Assembly: GCF_019112545.1 (NCBI RefSeq)
Contig: NW_025064942.1
Span: 2,713 to 66,712, forward strand
From: Guyanagaster necrorhizus
Lineage: Eukaryota; Basidiomycota; Agaricomycetes; Agaricales; Physalacriaceae
Direction: 5' to 3'
Length of the DNA stretch: 64,000 nt
Below the pieces are notes generated by a model, which ran no database searches, was not told the DNA's origin, and worked only from the letters and a program-made list of their open reading frames with translations. Of this stretch, positions 53,712-64,000 are shown piece after piece. The number at the start of each line of letters is the position of its first letter. Position 1 is the stretch's first letter. Made by a program: the position numbers and the translations under genes.

Positions 53712-54693
53712 GCAGTTTAATTCTGGGGAATCATATTGTGGCAGATAAGGATGGAGGTGAGTGTGGCACTGGCACTGTAGACCAAACCAAAGGAATATGA
53801 GGAGACAGGCATGGGTGATAGAAGGATGTAGCAAGAGATGGAATTGGTGCATACTATGAGGATGGTGGGTGGAGTCAGGATGATTTGGAGGCAATGGCCA
53901 GGCATCATGTCAAGGTATATGCTATCTTTGGTCTTCCAGTTGTAGAGGTGCATGACAGAGGTGTGATTGGTTAGAGCTAGGATGTCACCAGAGAGGCTGA
54001 TGAGCTGGGGCTTGCTCTTTATGGAGTAGATTTCATGCAAAGTTTCATCATCATCCAAGTTCAGGAGTACAATTCTCTATGATCTATAGAATTCAGTGGT
54101 CACTTAGCAGATTTGGTTCTTTAGCAGATTAAAAGATGCTCACAATACTATAATGATACTGGCTTAAGACTCTGGGTTATTGTGAACCTTCACAACTGTG
54201 AATCCATTGGATTTCCAGCATGGGGACCATTCCGAGCACTTGCATCTCTGCATGATGTCCCAAATCATAAGGACTGACTGTACCTCCTGGGACATAGTCA
54301 TCAACCACTTGTGTCCTTGCCATAGTATGAATTTGACCTCTGATACGAGTTCTGTGATATAAAATGTGTCTTGATGAGGCATTATAGGAATGAGGGTGCA
54401 AAATCTGAATGTGAGTCGGTAGGCATGTCATGTGTGGCACTTGAGTTCTGTCTCTGTATCAGTGCTGTTGAGAGGGAAAGGGTAATCGTTGGACAGAATG
54501 TCATGCTTGAGAGTGTTAGTCCATATGATTCATAGCATCATGAGTGCATTGAATCATTGACATGTCTGACAATTCAGCAGTGGGGATTGTAGAGTGAGAA
54601 GAGCCTCACCTGGTGAAGCACAAATATATGGGAAACTAGGAGAAATGCGATGGTGTGAATCAACACATCATCATAGGGAAGTGTCAAGTTCAT
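53712..54693 (-). pseudogene. F-box gene relic, N-terminal part
   Basis: ATG at 54693 gives MNLTLPYDDVLIHTIAFLL, an F-box-like start (LP.DVL..I..FL). A GTGAGG splice-like site follows near 54617. Later segments are WTNTLKHDILSNDYPFPLN, DTFYITELVSEVKFI, HKWLMTMSQEVQSVLMIWDI, GDILALTNHTSVMHLYNWKT and TPPTILIVCTNSI, in the order typical of Agaricomycete F-box proteins with a propeller-like region. TGA stops sit at positions expected to be Arg (the CQTC-stop-FNAL and CHT-stop-HAYR sites). The gene continues at 45606-45240 beyond the inserted element. Family call from recalled patterns. Confidence 0.6.
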
Positions 54694-57108
54694 GTTGAAG
54701 AGCACTGGGCCGATCTATCCTTTAACTAAGCAGCATTTATAGTCATGATTCTTGCCATGGTAATGACGGTTTTAGGACTTTGGTGCAAGAAATCCAAGTC
54801 CCACCTTGTTTGTCTCAGTCCATGTTCCACTATTGCATCATTTTTTCCCTCGCTGATGCGCACCATTAGTTTCAACTATGAAGGCAAACACATAGAGACT
54901 CCTGTCGAAGCTTTGGAATAGGAATGGGAACTGTTATCATGGTCCAGTCCCAAATCCATCTGGTTCTCAATTCACCTGCAAGGAATGCATTACCTCCATG
55001 TACCATATTCTTAGGGTCCTTTCACCATGATCAAGGTTCAGAATTGGGCATTCTTCTCTTCTTAACACCCAACACTTTCACATTTTTCCTGCTATATTTT
55101 TCTTTCACTGAATGCGTAGTCCATGACCACCTTTAATGCTTCTTTCTGAATTGATTCTGCTCAAAACCAATGCCGAGCATTTTACTAGATGAGCATAAAT
55201 ACTATGTATCACTTGCCGACGGTTTATTCGTCTTCTCTTCATTCCCAGGTTGCTATCCTTATCAGATATGGCTAGTTCTTGTACCCCTTGGCCAGAAGAT
55301 GGGTCTGTTGAGTCTTTGTCCCCTTCTCGATGCATCCTCCTTGCTCATACTTCGATGCTGTAGCAATTATCTGTTCCAGCTCTGACGAACAAATGAGTAG
55401 AACTGCGCTGTTTGCCCTCATAGTTGTATTCGTGTTTGCTCTATCTCACCATTTACTATGGTAGCCTTTCAACGTCTCACAGATGTCCCCTATATACTGC
55501 GTCATTCAGAATAACACGTCATTAACTTCCATGTAGTAGTATTTCCTTGTACGCTATGACCTTTTCTCTCAATGATTACTTTGCTAAATCTCTGTACTAG
55601 ATAGATATACATGCTACTGCCGTAGCGAGAATAAAACGGTCCATTCTCTTCTGGTTGAACACCATGATAGGATTGTGAATCATTCCACTCAACTTCAAAT
55701 CTGTGGTTGCGTCATCCTAATTTGGAGGAATTGTCTCATTCCCTCCCAATTGAGTATTTTTCCCTGGTGCGAGGTGAGCCGCATTGATATGCCATACCAT
55801 TATCCACGATCTGGCTACGGTCTACTACATCAGACAACTGCTCGTCCCTTGAAGCATGCCATCTTCTCCGCCTGCAATGTTTCGGGCCATATCTCGTATG
55901 GTTAAATGCCCAAACTTTCCGGGTGGCACCAGACAATCATATTTTGGGGTCTTTCCCTCTAACAATTTATTGATTATGCCTCCAGGAGCAGGTTATCACC
56001 GGAAATTGTGGTGAGCAATGAGCACAAGGAACGTTTTTGAACAGTATTAAGCCCACGTGCCCTCATATTCGATGATTAAGAAAAAAGGCTTGGGCTCCAC
56101 AATGTCAATGATGGATATGGAGAATCGAACCCCAGGGCTTTATCTTTCCCATTACGCCAGAGCCATGTATGGAAGATGTGATGGATGATTACGAAACTAT
56201 TGCTCTGACCAGCCATTTCCAACCTCTTTAGCTGTGAAAGCCAATAAATACACCGGCTTTTGGGTTGTGTTACCGAGGTTTATGCTGCGCTCCCAATGTA
56301 CCTGGTCTTATAAATCGAGTTCTGACTGTTGTAAAATCCATGTTTAGAGTATTTACTTGGTCGATCCGGAGCCACGCAGCAAGGAAAAAAATTGCAATGG
56401 CGGTTTTCTCTTTCTCTCTCTATCGTCTATTCCAGATTTCACTATAGGATAAAGCCGTACATGCATGCTAAGGTGTTTTCCGTCCTTCTACAATATCGAG
56501 CGTTTACTTAGGAGTATGTTAAGTTCTACATGTACTTCCATACGTATAGAGGTACGGGGGAGTGAGTAGCTCACTCCGTGGCGCCAGATAGTACCAGCTT
56601 GGTGACTAGGAGTCTACCCTCTTTCATAAAATGACTATTTCGCAAAGGAAAAATTATAGGCGGGATACAGATGACGACGCATGGATAATGCAATGACCTC
56701 GGAAAGGAAGGGCTGTATGAAGAATATCGTACCCAGAGACTCAAATCATCTCTCCGTCATGGAAAATCCAGAACATGGATTCCATCCCACAATATCGGCA
56801 TAAAAGTTACAGCGTACCAAACGCTGCCAATGCATATCGAGAATACATACAAATATACAACGCTTGATGGCGACATTTCATTCCGCTACACTCTCGCTCC
56901 CATCGGCTGTCGTATGCTCAGGCTCCATCTTCAAGTTAAAATCGGTCGTACAATGAACGCTCCGCTCCACGTTAATCTGAAGCTGCAAAGGCCATAAGCA
57001 CCGATTGACACACAAAGTCGGCACCAACCTCGGTCACTTTAGCAAACTCGGGGTCGCTTAAGTGTGTCTATATAATGATGTCACTTGTCTCGCCCCCGAA
57101 GTGGAATG
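54694..57108. other. CpG-retaining intergenic sequence
   Basis: CpG frequency rises from about 54840 on. Short open frames (for example 55675-55905) show no recognised family or consistent splice structure. A tRNA-like segment lies at 56111-56166. The part next to 57108 is presumably the 3' flank of the DUF6534 gene. Confidence 0.4.
56111..56166 (-). pseudogene. tRNA-like fragment lacking the anticodon arm
   Basis: On the minus strand an A-box-like TGGCGTAATGG and a B-box-like GGTTCGATTCT are present. The T arm pairs (TGGGG/CTCCA) and the ends pair partly (ATGGCTC/TATCCAT). The boxes are only 28 nt apart and the whole is 56 nt, so the anticodon arm appears to be missing. Not a functional tRNA as read. 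Confidence 0.3.
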
Positions 57109-58911
57109 TTACGGAGATCCTACCGTGTTACGACGTGCATCCAACACCAGCCCACCGCCATCCTCGGGATTCCGAGCGAAATAAATCGTCTGTCCTGGGC
57201 GGAGACCACGACGAGTATTTAACCTGAACATTCGAATAACGAGAGAGGGGAAAGAATGGTATGGACTGGATACGTACGTCACCAATAGCGAGTTTGCATA
57301 CACTTTCATGGAAGGGTGAGTGAGATAGTCTACGGGATCAACGTAGACGTACACTTCCCAATAACGAAATGTATACCCAGGAAGACGAGATTCGATTTCA
57401 TCGATACCCACTTTATCGGGACTTTAATTTTCCATTCGACATATCTTCAGAGACACTCACACAGGCCATGTCAACAATAGTCCCTGCACTGAACCAGAGA
57501 AATCCTCTAAGAGTCAGTCACGGAAAACAGAAAATCATCGCAACGCACCACGTGAGAGATCCCGTCTCAAAGGTGTAAAGGATCAGCGAATCGATGATGG
57601 CATTGATGCTGCGGAAAGATCAGTCAGCAGTGGGAGATTGGAAGAAGTTAATCGACGGGTACCTCTCAGCCTCGGTACGACTTGTTTGAAGCAGACCGAA
57701 GAGAGATACAGTGATTAGAATATCAGCTACAGACGACATGGATAAGCCTAGTGTGAACACCCACTGTATACGAATCAGAGATACGAATGGAACGGATGAG
57801 AATATCGAACTTACTCCGCAGTCTTTTATGAATCCAGAGTAAGTTTTTAGACGAATCCTTCCGGTTGCGATGTGGACTTTTAATAGAATCCTTCAAGGAA
57901 CAAGTCCACATACATTTCTGACGTCGACACTGGCAAAATTCCATGTCAGCGCTAAATCTCCGGACCAGAAGGGCTAAAAATAGTACCACAAGCAGAGCCT
58001 GCACCCATGTATAATTAGAATCATCACTGATTGCAGACAAAGACTAACCAAGACGTAAGGTCGCAGCGATCAGCTGTACAGGGTTGAATGAGAACGCGAA
58101 AAGTACCGATCAGTCGAAATCAACTGACAATAGGACATGTGAGCAGCCAGTTGCGTCTGCCAACTGCACAACAGGATTGGACGATAAAGCAAATAATCAA
58201 AATGCGACATACGCATAAATATCCGGTGGGCAAAGAAGCTGGATGAGTGCAGGTTGAATACAACGGGAATCACCACGTGAAATGTGAACCCACCAGTGGA
58301 CTAGGAACGTTAGGAGTGCCTGAAAAAAAAAGATCAGAATGCCGTCGGCAGGACGTATCAGGTGTGTATCTTACTGTTTCCACGACGGTCACCTGTGGTT
58401 CTAAGAATATCAGGCAGAGATAGATTTTGGAGAATAGCTTACTGCGATGCTCCTACGGACGCACGAGCTACTGAGTATATCGCAGGGCGAACGATTAAAT
58501 TTTAGTATTACCAAGGAATCACATCAGTCCTCTCTATATCACCAAAGTGGACGATGAAGCAGTCCCAGATTGAGATCCCGATAAACGTGGTGTGGCAGAT
58601 ATCGAGGAACCTGGAAACCGTAAGCCGGAGAATATGCGGACGATCAGACACGTACCATATGATGAAGACCTGCAGGAAACGCAAGCGTCAGAGAGGAAAC
58701 ACAGGTAGGAACCCGAGCTACTGACGAGGAGTTTAACTCTGAAGAAATCAGACGGGTAGAATTTATAATAAAGGATCGTCTGAATGGCGACTGCGCCTGA
58801 AAGTCTAGGAAAATATGAATACTAGATAGTCATGAACGACCGGACGTACACAGAAGCGCAGAGAGCACCAATGGCTACCGCTCCGTATGTTTTGGACAAG
58901 GGAGCAGACAT
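57109..58911 (-). CDS. DUF6534-type multi-pass membrane protein, 18 exons
   Basis: Manual gene model, all introns GT-AG. Exons on the minus strand: 58911-58850, 58804-58726, 58669-58656, 58610-58512, 58452-58443, 58392-58375, 58319-58294, 58238-58213, 58163-58129, 58073-58049, 57998-57987, 57929-57914, 57857-57815, 57763-57663, 57608-57549, 57488-57463, 57353-57278, 57223-57109. They sum to 843 nt, 280 residues plus TAA, with consistent phases. The product follows the pattern of fungal seven-helix DUF6534 proteins: YGAVAIG start, FLDICHTTFIGISIWD, TFLVHCFFAHRIFM, TSEMIRLKTYSGFIKDCG, WVFTLGLSMSSVADILITVS, DSLILYTFETGSLTC and the hallmark YANSLLVTLNTR, then a short hydrophilic tail. Function of the family is unknown. 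CpGs are retained and no stop is present, so it is probably a live gene. The 109-nt intron (57354-57462) might hide another micro-exon. Confidence 0.8.
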
Positions 58912-61604
58912 GGGAATAATTCGTGGGGCTCCTACTGCGAATAGATGATTGCCATCCTTAAATACGTCACAAGGACGAGCTGAAAATACTCTCATGGGAA
59001 AATGATCGTAGGATCGTAAAGTTTGATATGTCTGAATGTGATTGTGAAAGTTAGTGATATGGAGGGAAAATAAGAAGCTGAAAAAACTCCATACAGAGCG
59101 AAGCTTCGGGCATTCAAATTTTCTTCTTACTGGCTCGGTTTTGTTTCGTGTGGTGGAATGACCACTTCCATACGTCGCTGCAGTATTGAACGAATTCGTC
59201 TACAGAGTAACCAGAGAGTTAGACTCAGAGCGTCCTTCAACATGTATAAGCACGACATTGAGGCTGGGGCACTTGCCTTCACCTGACTATCGAGATGGCT
59301 CTTCATCATGTTGCATTAAATAAGGCATAGCTTCTGACCAAGATCATCCTGCCAAAATACAGCCCATATCGGCCTTGGAAGTAGGCGTATTCATTGTTGG
59401 ATGCGCCTCAAGGGCGTCACTGGTCCTACACGACATCGACACTGGATGAAAGCTAGCTATATCGAGAGACTGACAGCAGCGGACAAGTAGCATCACTGGG
59501 AATAAAACAGAACTTTTGTTGTTCATCCGGGTGTTTTAATGAGAAGAGAATCCGTCGAGTGTGTCGGAGTTATACCCACCAAGATTTAGTGCAAATATTA
59601 GTTATCCAGCTTGGGTGACCTTTAGATGGCAGTTACCACTTGATGTAGAATCATTTGAACTCGAGCATGATGTAGAAATCAGCCTTGTATTCTTAACGGT
59701 ATAGACATCGTTGGCAGTGTTGTGACAAGAACCAAGCGACGTGGTAGATGGAAAAGAATTGAACAGATCCTGGCCTGATTGTCAAACATATATATCAGCC
59801 TTCCTTATTGGGATGTTGCACCCATTTCAACCACAACCGATGCCAGCAGTGATAAGTGATCCACCTGTACCTCCAGACTGCATCAAATCATGTGTACTAA
59901 TAATATAAGGCTGAGCAAGTGCCACCCAGCATTCTTAGAGCAGTTGGCCATCCTAATTATGAATCTTAAGGATTTGAGGAACATCCTAGCATACCACTCA
60001 ACTAAAAAAGACTCAGTTTCATCCAGTTGTTCTTTGTGGCTTTGTGATGTCAGTACTATAGTACCAGTTGAGTTAAATCATTGCTGTGGTGTAGGCCATC
60101 ATTCTGACTCTACTGAATGCAGTGGCAGCTTGGAAACTTACATTAACCTATGGAGTTATTATCTCACTACCCTGAATTCAACTTGGATGTGGCATAATGG
60201 CTAACATTATTATCTTTCACATCAGTATGTTTGTCCAGCATGTAGATGCTCAATTCTCCATGTCTGAATGGTTGTGCATTTTTGTTTTGTTTCTGTTCAC
60301 AAGCAGTACAATAGATAAAATCTGGCTGGATGAACAAACTAACATTGTGTCCTTGCATTTTCTATCACAGCTCAATGACAAAGATGACTTGTCTCCATCT
60401 ACACCACTTCCTGCCACCACAATATAAGGCTAGCAAATTCTCTGGTACAAGAAAGATGCATCTGCTCTTGCAAGTTCTTTTATAATCACAAGAGGGAAAT
60501 CTAGCAGTTCAGAGCAGATCCAACAGAATCTGCCTGGAGCAGTGGCTTATTGGTAGAACAGGCTCTAGCATCTGCCTCTGAGAGAAGATGGTCAGAAGAC
60601 AAGTGGGATGTGGAAGGAATAAGGGTGAGATTCAAGGATTGCTCTAAGCTGTCCACTTGTGTGATACCAGGCTCAAAGGCTTCTAGGTATGCTTATGGCT
60701 TCTGCTTGTAGGAGACTAGCAGAATCTTATTTCTTGGCTTTGCACCATAAAAGTTGGTCCCTGTTCTATCTACAAGGTTATCCTTTAAATACAAGGGGCC
60801 CAAAGATCCATTCCCTTATCTGTCATGGCTCCTATAGGTGCCTAGACCATTTTATTTTTGGCCTCATCTGACCCATACCAGCATGGCACCACTAATCTGC
60901 TCTGTGGGTCTGTTATCCATGATCAAATCAGCTACACCTTTCATATTCAGTGTCTTGTTGAATAGCTTTATAAAGCTATCCATGCCTGATTCACCCCTGA
61001 TCAGATGAAGCATCCATCCATGCACATGCCCCAGCTGATATGCATCCACTCCTAATTGCAGATGTAGCATTTAATGTGTAAACAGCAGATGGCCATCTGT
61101 CATTGTTTTGTAGGTTATTGATTGCATAGCAGATCTCCAGACAGGTTATATCAGTGTTCTATTGCTTGAGCCATAGTGGGAGAATGGTTTCTCTTTTTGA
61201 AAGTGGAATGCTCACTGCTCAGCTCTCTTGATGCTGTGGTGGATCTAGAGCCAGAAAAACCAAAATTTAGTGCCCATAAAGCCATGGTGCAGCACACTGA
61301 CCCATGTCCAACCTTTATCTGTGCTCACTACACTCAGCTGACTCAATCTCTTTCTCACATCTCTGCTGTCACCACTCCTTCTATGTCAACTCAGAAGTCA
61401 TTCACACATACAGCTGCCACTCTGCTTCCAAATCTCATCACACTCCATGGTCCACCACATCTGATCATCTTTCTAATTGATATGTCTATCATCATATCCA
61501 CTCTAATATATGCAGGTTTTTGTCCTACCACCACCCTTGCATCCCTTCCTCCATCATTATGCCATCTGAAGTTCATGTTCAAATCTATCAAGAGGAGGTC
61601 ATAT
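58912..61604. other. 5' flank of the DUF6534 gene, then decayed sequence
   Basis: Up to about 59850 CpGs remain and no gene is recognised; the part next to 58911 should hold the DUF6534 promoter. From about 59900 the sequence is CpG-poor with short frames (59890-60204, 61176-61607) that I cannot assign. A D-arm-like TGGCTTATTGGTAGAAC occurs near 60543. Confidence 0.4.
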
Positions 61605-62690
61605 TGATGTGTGGACACCTATCAACATCTGTGAATGGCCTGTGTCTATCCTAAAAGATACCAACCTTGATTTGATTCAGATTAAGATGTTGAATTTGAG
61701 CACAGTGTATGTATGGCTGGATGATCTTTGTTTCAGACAGACAGATGGGTCAAGGGAGGATCTGCACTCAGAGGAATGAAAGATGGATATACTTATAATT
61801 GGATGAGTGTATGAGAGAGATAAGAACATGCTGTGCTACTTCAGCAGCTTGAGTCAGCCACTGAGTTTCAAACCTGGTGACTTTGAGAGTGATCATTGTT
61901 GGTTCATTCAGGCATGGACACTATAGGAGATTACTGAACATCTAATCATTGATAGGAAAACAGAAAATGATGATATGATAGAAGAAGGGAAGCAAATAAG
62001 ATTCAATAACAAACTTGCATCATTGCAGCCTATGAGAGGAAAAAGTACCTTAGTCTTTGATGTCCTTTCACAAATGCAGAAACAGTTGTCCACAAATCCT
62101 GTGGATAGAGTTGCAGGGCTGGCATTCCTTTCCTACTCAAGTCATATTCAAAGATATAATGAGAATTGGCCTACAGAGGATGCCTAAGAAGACCTCATAG
62201 ATGTAATGGATCCTTTTTATCATGTAGAATGGCTCTTCTTGTATTCTGAATATGGAAATAGAAACAAGTGTTGATGACTATTATGGAAGCAGATGATGAT
62301 AAAAAGGCTTTCATCTTCCAGTGAACATAGGTTGATGGAGAGGATTATAATCATTGACTCCTATGCAGGACTCTATATCAACTCAGCTGATATGCAAGGA
62401 TTCACCAACAGAGCATATCAGCACCACAACATGACTATTTGATTGTCAAAGATGACACTGAGATAACTCATGTTTACACATTCAAAATTGTTGCTCACAC
62501 TTGCCCAATACCTGATGAGTCCTATAAGTAGTGAGAGAGATGATGATGTCTCAGAACATGACTGAAACAATTTCATGAAGGATTGGATTGTTAGGCATAA
62601 AAGACAGGATAGAAAGTTTGAGAAATTTTCAGTCTTCAGTATGGCAGACAGTAGACAACAAATAAGGCATCAGGAACTTCAAGTTGGAAA
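61605..62690 (+). pseudogene. HET-domain (heterokaryon-incompatibility-like) gene relic
   Basis: The plus-strand frame reads DVWTPINICEWPV near 61608, then LDLIQIKMLNL, VWLDDLCFRQ, YFSSLSQPLSFKPGDFESD, CWFIQAWTL-stop-EI and DVLSQMQKQLSTNPVDRVAGL. VWLDDLCFRQ and AWTLxE match the two signature blocks of HET domains (W.D.LC..Q and R.WT.QE). Several stops: in the AWTL-stop-EI block the stop stands at the usual Gln. The N-terminal part upstream is not clearly readable. HET genes are numerous in Agaricomycetes; this copy is dead. Confidence 0.6.
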
Positions 62691-63009
62691 ATAATATGTT
62701 AAAACAGATCTCTGTTGATTTAATCAGTTTTAAAGCTTGCTTGATGCAGGTTTAATTATGGAAAGTCAGAATGTAGAGTAGATACTATTCAGACTCACCA
62801 ATTGACACATACTAGTCTCAAGTTTTATATCTCTTTCTCTTTTTCTGCTTACTTTTCTCTAACTGTATCATCATGTATATATATAAGAGCTTGTTAGCCT
62901 CATTCCTTTTCTGTTGACCAGTTTTTATTGGTTGGTTACCAAGACTATCTTAGTTATTATAAACTTTTATTTGTCTATTTTTGACCCTCTCAGAGTGAGC
63001 CTCCTAGGC

Positions 63010-63235
63010 TGCTCCTTCATAGAATACAAGACTGGTATGCTCTATTTCAAGTGATGTGGTGCTTTAGAACCCCCTAATACTCTTCTATTACTTCATATGT
63101 TAGTTTTCAATTAGCTAATATCTAGACATAGATTAATACTTTTATATAAGAATATTTTCTGCTTTTGGATGCAATCTTGGGTGAGATGTATATATAATCT
63201 ATTGTGAGCATAGAGTTTAATTAAGAATAATAATA
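63010..63235 (+). repeat. Repeat family D, partner of 32640-32850
   Basis: Inverted match to 32640-32850 over roughly 220 bp. Boundaries approximate; no coding signal. Confidence 0.5.
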
Positions 63236-63300
63236 GGATTATACTGTAGTCTGTTGGTATCCAGATCAAAGCTAATAGCTATATAATCTAATCAGACTAT

Positions 63301-64000
63301 TGATGTGCTTAGCAGTGGTGAAGTGACTGAGAGAGGTGAATAAGGAATGAACTCTCAAACACCAACACCTAACCACTCAATACACAATCACTAAATACAG
63401 TTAAGGTTGGTTGTTTGAGTACAATAGAAGCACTCTTACAGTCTTGAATAAAATCAAAGAAACAGTCAATAAAGACAGTTATTCAACTCTATCTTGCTTT
63501 CAAAGATGCAATACTCATGAGAGTAGTTTATAGCAATGTTTAAGTATAATTGGGACTTAGAATCAATGCAAAATTGTGCTCCAAATCAACTTAGAATATT
63601 CCAAAACCCAAATACTAAGTCTATCAAGCACTTAGGCTTGACTAGCTGCACTCTTGGCTGGCTAGCAGTCCTCAAAACCAAAGAACTTGCATTCTGATGC
63701 CAAAACCCTTATAGTTTCAAACCCAAATTAATCTGAAACCCAAGATACAGTTATTATTCCAATCCAATCCTCTCTCTAAGTGACAAAGCAACTTAAATAA
63801 ATCACTAAGTCAAAGCAGAACTCAAAATCCATTGTCCCAGGGACTTGCTACAGTGGGATAGAAGGCCTGAATGCAGGGTGGGTCGCTTGCTTGCTATTTC
63901 CCCCCCATTCCCTTCTTTTATACATAAACAACAGGTACAGAATCTATAAATAAAGTATTCAAAATAATATTTCTCCTGTTTAAAGCAGAATCACGCCATT
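63301..64000 (+). repeat. Repeat family B copy, continuing past the window
   Basis: It starts TGATGTGCTTAGCAGTGG and follows 5214-6602 and the reverse complement of 30977-32370 to the right edge. Close to the latter, with some CpG kept (CACGCCATT). Confidence 0.75.

Noticed and set aside
60535..60600. A tRNA gene starting near TGGCTTATTGGTAGAAC
   Set aside because: The D-arm match is good, but no T arm or pairing acceptor stem is found at a proper distance.
1..64000. CRISPR arrays, bacterial operons or phage genes
   Set aside because: None seen. Spliceosomal introns, chromovirus retrotransposons and fungal gene families indicate a eukaryotic nuclear sequence.

Overview
The window looks like a repeat-rich piece of a filamentous basidiomycete (Agaricomycete-type) nuclear genome. 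Three things suggest this: a densely intron-split gene of the fungal DUF6534 membrane-protein family, decayed F-box and HET-domain genes of the kind these fungi carry in many copies, and layers of LTR retrotransposons (Ty3/Gypsy chromoviruses, a Ty1/Copia fragment, a DIRS-type element). I cannot name a species from sequence alone.

Layout. 1-2895: 5' end of one Gypsy element (minus), inserted in the integrase of another (plus). 2905-10375: a non-coding repeat (family C), a Copia RT fragment, a 1.39 kb LTR-like repeat (family B), then AT-rich, CpG-poor sequence with a tRNA-like relic. 10376-19710: a decayed second Gypsy lineage, then a DIRS-like element with a solo LTR and family C copies in it. 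19711-27483: decayed Gypsy element 4 (minus) with its 5' LTR. 27484-32639: Gypsy element 5 (plus), broken by two family B copies. 32640-45239: a decayed host-like gene split by full-length but dead Gypsy element 6 (33713-42975, TSD ACTGC), which itself holds three solo LTRs. 45240-54693: a decayed F-box gene split by a nearly intact, young Gypsy element (45612-53706, TSD GATTT). 54694-59900: a CpG-retaining island with an apparently functional 18-exon DUF6534 gene. 59900-64000: decayed sequence with a HET-domain gene relic and more repeats.

The young Gypsy element is the most informative object. Read on the minus strand it runs: 5' LTR, self-complementary primer site, a pre-gag ORF1 with an N-terminal hydrophobic helix, an acidic reading frame joined to gag through one TGA, gag with a CCHC knuckle, pol (protease, RT, RNase H, integrase, chromodomain), polypurine tract, 3' LTR. 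The 13-nt primer site right after the 5' LTR is exactly complementary to a 13-nt LTR segment about 34 nt downstream of a TATA-like box. In two decayed relatives the two sites have changed together and still pair. This points to Tf1/sushi-type self-priming instead of a host tRNA primer.

Most other sequence is strongly CpG-poor, and many stop codons in dead copies replace arginine CGA codons. Only the young element and the DUF6534 island keep many CpGs. This fits methylation- or CpG-directed decay of repeats, with spread into neighbouring genes.
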